From Tenebrio molitor (Eukaryota > Arthropoda > Insecta > Coleoptera > Tenebrionidae): a DNA stretch of 64,000 nucleotides. Numbering within the stretch: the first letter of the stretch is position 1; every line of letters begins with the position of its first letter. Where the stretch lies: assembly GCF_963966145.1 (NCBI RefSeq), contig NC_091051.1:13020001-13084000 (forward strand), written 5' to 3'. The position numbers were made by a program, and so were the translations under genes. This document shows positions 1 through 10,440 of the stretch, piece after piece. Below the pieces are notes generated by a model, which made no database searches, was not told where the DNA came from, and was given only the letters and a program-made list of their open reading frames with translations.

Positions 1-1880
1 TCCGAAACGTATTGTATCAGTATTAATGACTGTCAATTTATCAAAAAGACATTAAAGCTTTCATAAAAGCAGAAAATGTGAAACTTTGAAACATTAATTG
101 ATTTAATTAGTAAAGTTTCGGACATTTACCGAGCGTTGCTTCTTTATTTACAGCTTCAATATTAGATTATATATTTTATTTCTTCTAACATCTTCCACAA
201 CAGTTACCTCATATACGAAAGTTTAGATAGTTACCTCGAATAACGACGGTAATTAATCGAAGCGTATGCGAATACCATTTCGTGTATACTGGGGGTAAAT
301 TTTAGCAATGTTTACGCAGTATATCAATAAGGGAGTCTCCTAACGTCCCCCGTTGACCACCGGGCCCTGTGGAATTGCAAAATATACACCCTCAACTCGA
401 GAGGATCCAAATATAGAGCACACCCCTTCATGCAGCTGGGACTTTCGTCTAAAATCCACGTAAAATTTATTTCCTTCAATGCATAGAATATTCGACGTAC
501 CTTTTGAGTAGAACGGTCAGCTTTAGTATTGAAATGTAGCCCACGGTTAAAAGCCACTTTGATATGTATTTCAAATACATTTTAAAACAGTTCGTTATAA
601 GGTAAAAAAGGCCATGGTTTATTTATGGCGTCTTCAAACGGTATTATTGCGGGGTGGCAGCCTAAATTAACAATTTCGCAACCGGTCATGAAAATGTATT
701 TATCTAGAAATCAACAAAATATTGGAAAAGTTTATGTATCATCCTCGTGTAATTCCAAATAACAAGCAATAGTTAGAACGTATTTGTTTGTAACAAAATA
801 CATAAAGATTAGGTATCTTTGGATTACAAATATTTGATTGTATTTAAATTATTACACGTGGAGGTTTAGGAACAATTTTTAGGAATGCTTCAAATCAACT
901 CGTAAATATTTTTGAAATATTTGAAACGCATACTTGCAACCTCTGTAAAATTAGAGCGAAGGCAGCCAATCCTATTTGCCGGGCTTTCTACGGAATGATG
1001 CATTTCTTTGAGTAAAACATGAGTGATTTTTCGAACGGCGAATACTTTGAATTCTTTAGACCGACGACTGCATAAGAAAGCATTATACAAACAATGCAGC
1101 TTCAAGAATGGTCTTCGGATCCTTTGCGGAGTTTTTTTACAGAGGGTGGATGCCCTTAGCATTTAAAGTGATTTTAAATCAAACAATTTACATTTAGGAC
1201 AAGTTGCGTTCTCGAAACCTACTTAAAAAATAATCGAAGGACACGCAGGTATTTTAAGATAAGACTAGAAAAATAACTTTATCGTTTTAAAGATTACTTT
1301 TTATTATTCATAATTATCTATGAGTACGTTAATTAATTTAATCGATCGTCAATGATAAGACACGTCAAAGAGATTATTATAAATATTTGTGAAGTTAAGA
1401 CGCCGCTTGACGACATTTAATATAATAAAACTTAAATCGAACATGTAAATCCATTTAGATAACGACGATAAAGCGGCCGACTTTTTAATTAATTTGCGTA
1501 ACATTTGGGGATGTGATTTACCTGTATTTTAGGGGGCTATTAGCATGATAGAGATCTGGCTTTTAAATATTTAAAAAGGGGTGAATTAAACAGGTCTTGC
1601 TACCTGTTCAAGGTTGAAACGGTACGCGTGTCAACTTGTGGTAAGCCGCTTGGGACAAGTTAAGTGTTTGAAATCCCTATGCGAAAATACTTTAAATTCC
1701 ATCTTCCCTTCTTCAGGACCCTAATTTACATCCTTTTAAAAGAAGGGTGTCAGTATTCAATGGATCGACAAGGACAATTGCGATATACTCGTATGTTAAA
1801 CGTGTTTTATATTCGTCACCACAGTTGACACTGTAGTAATACGCTCCAATAGAATGTCAAGAAGATTGACATTGTTTTTC

Positions 1881-1998
1881 TTTTAATGATAAGTTTGGAT
1901 GACTTTTTTATTATTTGTTTTGGTCTTCACTATTTTGATTGCAAAACATTTTCGGCGATATTATTCAAGTGATAAAAAACAATTACATAGAAAAATGT
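1881..1998 (+). repeat. Dispersed direct repeat, copy 1
   Basis: About 118 bases starting TTTTAATGATAAG and ending GAAAAATGT recur at 3878-3997 with roughly 85% identity by eye, same orientation. A shared internal block reads TTTTCGGCGATATT. No coding frame and no clear inverted ends; this could be a fragment of an unidentified transposon or an old duplication. Confidence 0.75.
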
Positions 1999-3017
1999 CT
2001 GACTGTTGAGAAGACATTACAAATATTTACTTTGATAATTATTTTTTCTAGACAATTTTTGGACTCCGTTTGAGTTATATAGAAGTAAAAATATTTTTTA
2101 GATAATACATAGTAGAGTACCAACGTTGGTTATCAACTATTTGCTAAAAGTTAAAGTTATACAAATTCAATAGGTATCCTAGTATAGTTTGAAATATATT
2201 TGAAATATATCCTTCAAGCATTTTTGCCCTGAAATTATGCTCTAATTAATGTATACTAGTGCATTTTGTAGTGTTGGGTTAATTTAATTCAATTTAAAAT
2301 TTCCTAATCTCTCGCTGGACGAAGTACCTATAGTGAAAATATAGGATTTATTCGACTCATCGCGGAATCAGGCGATTCAAAATCAAAGAAATTCCTTTTC
2401 GAGAGGATTTTCCTTGCCATTCAACGTGGAAACGCTGCAAGCATTCCGGGTACTTTTCCAGATTCCGCAATATTATCGGAAATTTTTGTATTATAAAACA
2501 AAAATGTTATGTAGTTATATTTTCGTGCCTCCCGCCGAAATTTGGTAAATTAAAGATCTCGAAATCGTCCAGAAACACATGCATTGCCGGCCTAGTCCGG
2601 CTAAAAGTAGGGATTTCGAGTTGTGATCGGTTTCGGTTGGCATTTGTTATCAGAATTCTATCAAACGTCAATGTTTGTTCTGTGGATGGCTCGTTAAAAA
2701 TGTTTTTCTATTTATAACAACGTACAAACTACAAAAAAGCAATATTTAACTAAAATTAATTAATTAAAATTACGTTTCGAGCCACTTCTTGAATATGGGC
2801 TGGTGTATTTATTACAACAAATGTTTCAGGAAAATGTCAAAAACAAAACAAATTAATTAAATTTAATAAATGTCAGGAAACAAGAGCGATGTTGATTTTA
2901 AAATTTAAATGTTTAAATGTAAGTGTTGCCAACACAAAAAAGTCCCTAATACCAATTATTAAAACAAGTGCTTTAACTTCCATTTAACAAAAATCCGCAG
3001 AAGTCGGCATGAAACGT

Positions 3018-3111
3018 CCAGAAACTGTTTTGCGAGCATTCGTACTTACAATACTCGTCTATCGACTCGTATTGCAAACCGTACTCATGCTCGCAAACGT
3101 GCAGTTTCTGG
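3018..3111. repeat. 94-nt imperfect hairpin
   Basis: CCAGAAACTG at the left pairs with CAGTTTCTGG at the right, followed by TTTGCGAGCAT with ATGCTCGCAAA, GTAC with GTAC, and CAATAC with GTATTG, closing on a loop near 3057-3062. Small internal loops (1x4 and 2x2) interrupt the stem. Size and shape resemble a microRNA precursor, but a very short MITE is equally possible. It lies in presumed intron sequence. Confidence 0.5.
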
Positions 3112-3335
3112 CCTAGTGATACAAATAACTATATTAATATAATAATGCTTTCAATGTCATTATTTTAATGGTAGTTTTAAAAACTAAAGTTTATTTTATT
3201 TGTTCGAAATACGAATATAAGTAGGTACCTACTCTATTCCATTCCACCTATTTTTAACTTAATCGTAATCGGTGTGAAACGTGTTATCAAAACAAAATTT
3301 TTATCTTATTTAAAAAAATATATGTATATGCTTTG

Positions 3336-3360
3336 TTATTTATTTATTTATTTATTTATT
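3336..3360 (+). repeat. (TTTA)n microsatellite
   Basis: Short run of tandem TTTA units in AT-rich sequence. Confidence 0.8.
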
Positions 3361-3877
3361 CAGAAACTAAATGTTTTATTCTATGAAATTGGATTGATTT
3401 CGACATTACATTTATTGCATATTGTGATTAAATTTGGACGTTATTTATTTTGAAATAGTATTACATAGTAGTAAACAAATAGTTATAAAATGTATGATAT
3501 TTATTTATTGGTGCCCAACGAACTATAATATCTACGTAAGAATTTGTAAAGTATGTTTAGACCATAGTCATCTTTATAGATATTATCTGGATTCAAAAAA
3601 AGAGGCAAAAAATATAATTTTGTTGATTACCTGCAATAAATTTATGACTGATTACTATTGATATTAATCAAACTTGGAAAAAATTATTAATGTTAGATAG
3701 ATAACAAGAAATGAGAAAGATTAATAAATTAAAGATCTTTGATCGGTTATAAAAGTCTAATTCAAAATAGATGCTTATCCTATTGTTTAAGAAAATGTCA
3801 CATAACTCGGATGAGAGTATAAAGGTTTTAAAGTATATCAAAATTTTAATACGTACAAGCGACAGATAAATATAGAA

Positions 3878-3997
3878 ATTTTAACGATAAGTGTGGATGA
3901 CTTTTTTTATTATTTGTTTTGGTCTTTACTATTTCCATTGCAAAATATTTTCGGCGATATTGTTGAAGTGATAAAAAACAAATGTGTAGAAAAATGT
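3878..3997 (+). repeat. Dispersed direct repeat, copy 2
   Basis: Second copy of the unit at 1881-1998, starting TTTTAACGATAAG, with several substitutions and a few single-base length changes. Confidence 0.75.
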
Positions 3998-6123
3998 GTT
4001 AATACGCAATCTTATTAAGTAAGAGACATAAATATTTGTGGATGTTATATATAATTTAGATTATTGGGTAAAATATAGGTCGACAAAAGTGTACTTTCTT
4101 TTTCTTGCTAATTTATGGCATATATTTGGAATTACACGTTGAGATTATTTCGTAATTTGTATATCTAATATTTGTCAAACAAAGGAGTGTTACTTTAAAT
4201 TATGACAGTTCAGGTTTATATTTCCGATAAATTTATTGACATGTTTGCTTTGAATTTTCATTAAATGCGTCTATAGCAAACAAACTGTAGAAAATTCCAC
4301 GATTAGAATTACAATTAATGGCGCTTTGTTCGATGCATATAAGGTATAGTTATTGTTCCGAGCTCTTTTATTACAAACTTCCAGAAAAAAAATAGATAAT
4401 AACATTAAAGCAGATTACATGCGTTACTTACATGTAAGTAGTTAATTGTTTAAGAATAGAGCAAGTTATTGTGAGTTTTTTAAATCGTTTATGCATTAGG
4501 GAAAGGACAGTTGTTGGAGAAGGAGTGGTCTAGGGTTGAACCTTTTAATTACGGAATAGGGATGAAACAATTTATTTGTGTCCATTCAAGGAGAGACATT
4601 TATGACTGGTTATTTATTGAGTTTATTAACGAAATCGAATGAACGACAACACCATACCCAAATTGTTTTTATAATCTAGGCGTCGAAAAATTTATAACAA
4701 TAAATGTAGGCAACCAGTTATACGTAGTAGATGTGACGTACGGTCGTTGTGTTTTTACACGTACGAGGTCGACATTTAATATAAAAGTTGTAGCTGTCCT
4801 GCCACTTAGTTTATGTCCTCATCGAGGATGTTTTACATCAATGTCCTGCGGAATATTCGAGTCCGGGGTTCGCATATAGGGTCTTGCGACTCGGTGAGTA
4901 GGTCGTATATAACGGAGGGAGTCTTGGGGATAACCGTCCTCCTTCCTGAAACGTTCGAAATGACCAGCCGAGCAGCACCTTGCCATGATAGTCCCCATTG
5001 ATATACGGCCGTAGCAGGTTATACATTCCATAAAACATATATTGAAATGTCAGTAGATGAGCGGCACATGTAACTGAATATGACTAAAATGGACGGCTTG
5101 CTTGCAACCATAAATTTCACGGTTCTTGTCGGACACGGGAGCCCCTTCCGATAGATAAATTAATTTTAGATGTCCATCTATCTCCGACACTTAACTAACA
5201 ATTATTTTTTAACGCGACTATTCTTTTAAACTGCTTTTGGTGTTTGCTCTTTTAAAAAACTTTCTTTTGTTCCCATCTCCAAAGCAGTTAAGAACACTGT
5301 AACCGTTTTAAAAATAATATTGATCTTATTAAATGTAAAAAGGATGCCAATAATCAACAAATCAAAATACTGACTGCTCTGATTCTCTGATGCTAAGTTA
5401 TAGGTATAAAAATTAAAGAGCTAATTGTTTTACAATCAGATTTTATAAATTGGACCGTGATATTGTCTAATTAACCTTTGTGACCCAAATATATAAAATT
5501 AATACTAATGTTATTTTCTTAATCAAAGAAGAAATCAGCTAATAATTTTAATAATAATTACGTAAGTATTGTGGGTAAAAACTGTCATTGCAAAGATAAT
5601 TTTTTAAATAGGTACTTTTGTTTCATAATAATACATATTTTAAATTTAATTAGCACTTTGTTTATGCAAAAAAAAGTTGACGAAGTAAATAAATATTTTT
5701 AATTATAAATGCAATTGAAAAAAAAATAATGGAAGGAAAAAATAAATTAAAGAATACATAGGTACATTTTAAAGGGATTTTATTTTTAAAATAATTATAA
5801 GTGTAATGTTAAATCTATAGTAAAAATAATGTTTAAAAATAATGTCTGCAAATTGTATATAAATTAGAAAAGAGTGAAATAATTGACTTAGGTACTAATG
5901 AATACATATAACTTTATTCATTAATTCCATGAGTACAAATAACGATATGGTGAACAGAGGAAATGTTCTTTGAAATCCAGAAAATGTTCAATTTTCTTAA
6001 AATTCTTGTAGAAAAGCGTCAACTTGGATTTTTTCAGTGAACTGAATATGATTAGGTACTTCTAAAATTTTCCCCTTAAACTACATAGTACAAAATTTTG
6101 GTTTAAATAGGTTAAATGTTATA

Positions 6124-6382
6124 AAGGGTGTTTTTTTTTTAATTTGACGTAGAAGTTGGAGTTGAAGAGTCCACTGTGAAGTAACCACTCGTCTTAAAAA
6201 CACTGATTTTTCAAATTGCAGATAAAGAACACAAACAACGTAAAAAGTGAGGTTAGATTTAAATAGCTGATCAACCACTCGTCTTAAAATAAGACTGATT
6301 TTTCAAATTACATATTAAAAACATGCAAAAAGTGAGGTTAGATTTAAACAACTTCGACGCCAAATTAAAAAAACACCCGTTA
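6124..6382. mobile_element. MITE family A, copy 1 (internally duplicated)
   Basis: The ends read AAGGGTGTTTTT and AAACACCCGTT. Inside are GTTGAAGAGTC and the family block AAGTGAGGTTAGATTTAAA. That block, together with CCACTCGTCTTAAAA, occurs twice about 89 bases apart, so this copy carries an internal tandem duplication. The same internal sequences occur near 21940, 35440, 44827 and 57393. There is no transposase; this is a non-autonomous element. Confidence 0.75.
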
Positions 6383-6756
6383 TAATATTTAGTAATTTCT
6401 GTTGTAATACGTTAGATAAAAAATTCTGCAAAATTTTGACATAAAAAATAGAAGAAGATGTAAATGTTGATAAGGAAATTTATCAACATGAAAAATTCTC
6501 GAGTTCCAATGAATGAATTACATTTCCATGTTGACCATTTTTTGCAACTAAGGATAAGAAAAAATTTAAAATATTTAAAAAAATGTATTCTTGGTTCGTT
6601 CTGATGCAATGCAATGCAACTTGCAATAAGATGTTTATTTTATTACGTATCATGAAAATGCTTTTAAATCTTACACCTACCATGTCGTATTGTAATTATA
6701 TTCTGTATAAACATCTCAAAAGACAAAGTGATTATTATTAATAATAATATTAAATA

Positions 6757-6927
6757 ACCCACTTGACCCCTCGTGGCAGGCAATCCATAATACATTGAGC
6801 GATTATTCCTTGGTTCAAAATTAAATTTTAAAAATATTGACAATCAAAGAATGTATCGTTCAATCATTGTCAATATTGCCACTGATTGAAATGTCTTGTT
6901 GCATGTGCCACGAGGGGTCAAGTGGGT
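6757..6927. mobile_element. MITE with 22-bp perfect TIR
   Basis: The left end ACCCACTTGACCCCTCGTGG is matched exactly in inverse at the right end (CCACGAGGGGTCAAGTGGGT). The inner part is also partly self-complementary (ATTGACAATCAAAGAATG... / ...CATTGTCAATAT). 171 bases, no coding capacity. Confidence 0.85.
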
Positions 6928-7939
6928 CATTTAAGCTGAATCACCCTATATACAAAATCGAAAAATGTAAAAAAATGTATTTATGATTTTTGGTTTGTAT
7001 TATTTGAAGTAGTCGTAAACTTTGTCTGAAACTCTCAGCATGTTGTACCTACAGTCAAAATTGATTTTACTTTTATCTCATTAATTTTAACAATATATTG
7101 TAAGTGTGTACTAAAACGTAAGTTGGTGCAAATTTGATTACGGAAGATTTACATGGGACGTCTCGCAGACGGTGTCCCTTTAAAAGACTTAAAGTGGGGT
7201 GGTAAAACAGTCAATCTTTATCGAATTCTCACGTCTGGCGTGGTCCATTTGTCCCTCCGTTTCAGATTGCCCTTCTTGTTCGGAAAAGTCCAACCCCCAC
7301 AGCAGGAGACTTTCTCTTATTTAAATCGAATTATACTCAAGTTGAAAGGTGCTTCATTCTCTCGAAAAGTGACCCAATATAGTACGCGACTCCACTCCGG
7401 AAAACGTCCAATTTCGTTTTGTATAATTAAGTGAACAACGGCCAAATTCAAATTTATTACCATCTATCGAGCCAAGGAAACAGAAACATGATAATGGTAA
7501 TGCAGTTGTTATAATCATCATGGATGATACTTAATTTACCTAGTGTAACTAATTTTTTTAATTATTATGCTATATGTCTGGAAGTATATACAGTTAAAAT
7601 TTGCAATTTCACTCTTCTGTGTGCAGTAATTTTCATTTTATTACCGGATTTGTGTAATTAAATTGTATGATTGGTTTTTGGTGCGCACGATGCAAATTTG
7701 CCCCGGCAAAATTGATGACGGGCACAGAGCAACATGTGACATTAACAAGAAGGGGTGACTCAGCAAATTCGGGGCTTTTCGTAATAATCTGTCAATGGGG
7801 TATGTTTCTAAAATCAATGATGTTCGGAAATTGAGTGTCTCCCCAAAAACGACGGATTTAATAGACAAGTGATCGTCGTTTTTGTCATGAAAATCAAAAC
7901 GCGTCAGCTGTGATCAACGAGGACGTAAAAAATACTCAC

Positions 7940-8047
7940 TGGGCGATAGTCCGAGCCGCGTTTGCAGAGCGATCTTGGAGTCCTCGCTGGAAGGTACTTG
8001 CATTTCCTGCCGCCAAGTCATTTCTGGATCGTTTAACCACAATTTAC
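7940..8047 (-). CDS. Second coding exon of the same gene (residues 164-199)
   Basis: On the minus strand a 108-base open segment is bounded by TTTGCAG|GT (acceptor, exon starts at 8047) and CCCA|GTGAGT (donor, intron starts at 7939). Its first two bases complete the one-base codon left by the exon ending at 37452, giving Gly164. The frame that this phase requires is open throughout and reads GKLWLNDPEMTWRQEMQVPS then SEDSKIALQTRLGLSP. It ends with one base over, so this intron is also phase 1. The sequence is hydrophilic with two Trp (167 and 175) and an acidic SSED patch, and it reads as conserved coding sequence rather than chance. Base composition is clearly more GC-rich than the flanks. 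Linking it to the 37.9 kb exon rests on strand, order and phase, not on a transcript. I do not recognise a named domain. The next exon must begin with two bases and was not found. Confidence 0.68.
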
Positions 8048-9254
8048 CTGCAAAGATGACATTTTTTCAATGAACAGTGTTTGGCAGAGCGTGAAATCGA
8101 TAATGGGGATGAGGCCATTTAAGACCTTCACCCTTTCACGTGCGATATGTGGAAAGTCGGAGGAGCGCGGCGGCGGTGATGTCGTAGGTAAACAGTGGAG
8201 GAAATCCTATGCTGATTCTCGGCCCGATTCGGGGGAGTTAAAGAGGGCCCGGTAGTAGCGCTAACTAGGGTCGCACTAATCAATAACCCCCCGTTCTCCC
8301 ATTCCGTCTCTCCGGAACACACAGCTTCTATTCCGGATCAGCCACAACAACTGGCCAACGATTCAGGTCTTCAACCTTTGCACTTTCATACTAATAAAAG
8401 TACTGAATAAACATTTTCCTTGAATGCTGGCATTTTTTCATTTTGGATTTTTCTATAACCCAAGGTTAAATGTGATCTTGTTTTTAATAGTAGAGACAAA
8501 CATAATCGGTTCAAAGAAACATTCAACGCGGTAGCAAGTTGATTATTATTTTTGGTAATGATAGCTTTGGAGTATTTACGTTTTTTTGTGTGTGAGGCTG
8601 TTTCACAGGGATTTGTTCGTTTTTATGTGTGACCGGTCCACTAGTTTTTAGATGTTTGATTGCCGAGAAATGAATCAAGCTTTCCGTGCCGACCATTTTA
8701 GATGAATATTTTAGCGTAGCTTACTGCAATTAAAAGAAGATTTTCAAAATTGTTAGTTTGTGCTTTTTAATTTTTGTACAAAGTTCAACTATTAAAACAT
8801 ATTCTATTAGTATCGATTACATTTACATTACATTTTATAGAAAATGTTATATGTACGTACAACAAAATTTTTTGTTTGAGTTTAACATACAATTTTTGTA
8901 TAAATGTAAAATATCTCTTCAATGTTAATTACTATTTCCATTGCAAACTGTTTTATAGATTTTTTTATTAAAGATTGCACAATGTTTGGTTTTTTTATGT
9001 AAAATTTGTGTATTTAATAAAAACATATATTTTTTAATAATTATTAAATTAAATTTAGGTACAGGTATGCAGTGGAAGGGCGTAAGGCGGGGTTTAATGT
9101 AGATACATATAATAAAACGCGGGTTTTCAAAAATCAAGAATTCCATTCATATAAATGTATGTATTATAATTAAGCAATCTTCCACATTTTTACAAAAAAA
9201 AGGTTAACGCATACGCCCATATGTTTAATGCATCTAAAACATTTAAAAACATAT

Positions 9255-9623
9255 ACAGGGTGTATCTGAAATACGTGTGTTAATTTTAACCAGTGGAAGA
9301 ACTCGCCAATTTATTAAACTTTTCTCTATAACACTTTGCAAAATTCGCAAAAGATTTCCACAATTGTTTTGCCCCCCAATTTTTACCAAACGAGTCGTTT
9401 TTTGTAATTAACAACTCTCTATTTTTTCGTAACCATGAGAATATAACAATGTAAATTTTTTTACAAAGACCGTTTCTATCACAGAAAATTTTCGCCCTTA
9501 CCTATACACTTTAATGGCTAATTTATTCCCAATTTAAAAATGTTATAGAGAAAACTTTCATAAATTGGCGACTTCTTCCACTGGTTAAAATTAATTAACA
9601 CACGTATTTCAGATACACCCTGT
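9255..9623. mobile_element. MITE family B, copy 1 (long TIR, 369 bp)
   Basis: The left end begins ACAGGGTGTATCTGAAATAC and the right end is its complement, ending GTATTTCAGATACACCCTGT. Pairing extends for about 80 bases through TTAATTTTAACCAGTGGAAG. TATA sequences flank both ends, suggesting a TA-type target site. No open frame. A shorter copy lies at 30065-30220. Confidence 0.88.
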
Positions 9624-9649
9624 ATACATCAAAACTTCAAAAGTTATTT

Positions 9650-10440
9650 TTCTACATCTTGCCCACCAAAAGGGTAAGATGGCATACTTCGTCGGGCAAG
9701 GTAGGATATGCATTTGTCTCGAAATAAAGATTCCAAGGTAAGCATGGAATGTCCACTATATTTTTTTGTATTTCCTTCCTTCTTGTTCCTTACCTTTTCT
9801 TTTAAATAATTGTTTGGTTCTCCTACAAATTTATATGAATAATGAGGGATTTTGATTAATACTCTATCTTGCCTCCACCACTCAAACAGAAATAAACACC
9901 GTTCACGTTGTTTTGGCATAATGGGAGGCCATGATTAATTTTTTTAACATTGGACACACTGTTTGATATCCGTCATTAAAGTGCCTAACATCCTGACTTA
10001 TCAAAATGAACATAACATGTTGCTGAATTTCGTGCGAATGTCTGAGTATTCTTCTATTGCAAATAATCCTCTAGACATTGGCGCTATTTATAACCTCAAA
10101 CTTAGAAAAACAGAACCTAATTCAACAGACAGCTGTACTACTAAATTAAATGCAAAATTTCCATGGCCAGTCAAAACAACGTTAATGCATTTTACCTACA
10201 ATACGAGCAAAACTTATATCCCATTGGATTTTTTTGTCTTTTGTCCATTATAACAAGATGGCCTACTTACGAATTGGTAGAAAAATTTTATTTTTGGTTC
10301 TAACGCAACGAAACGTTCTCTTGTTTTGATGGGAATTTGGCAAATTGCGCAAAGGGGGCAACAAATCTAAAAGGTTGAGATTGATACTTTTGAATCGCAT
10401 AATATTGCGTGTGCTCCATCTTGCCCCATCTTCCCGAAAA
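9650..10440. mobile_element. Degenerate non-autonomous element with CATCTTGCCC subterminal motifs
   Basis: The segment carries repeated, inverted short motifs near both borders: ACATCTTGCCC and GGGTAAGATGGC on the left; AACAAGATGGCC, CATCTTGCCCC and CATCTTCCCG on the right. Subterminal repeats of this kind are seen in some pogo-like elements. Two frames inside (10253-9963 region plus strand, 9919-9644 minus strand) are about 91-96 codons and unrecognised. Borders are approximate and the class is a guess. Confidence 0.35.

Larger units (their letters stand above)
1..7939. other. Non-coding tract, presumed later intron of the minus-strand gene
   Basis: Apart from the repeats listed, no exon can be supported. 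The next exon of the gene must start with two bases after an acceptor on the minus strand; the only GC-richer candidate, near 4830-4945, has an acceptor-like TTTCAG but ends without a convincing donor. Remaining open frames are short and unrecognised. Confidence 0.5.

Noticed and set aside
7153..7434. 93-codon plus-strand ORF
   Set aside because: Starts at an arbitrary ATG in intron sequence next to exon 2, no recognisable content.
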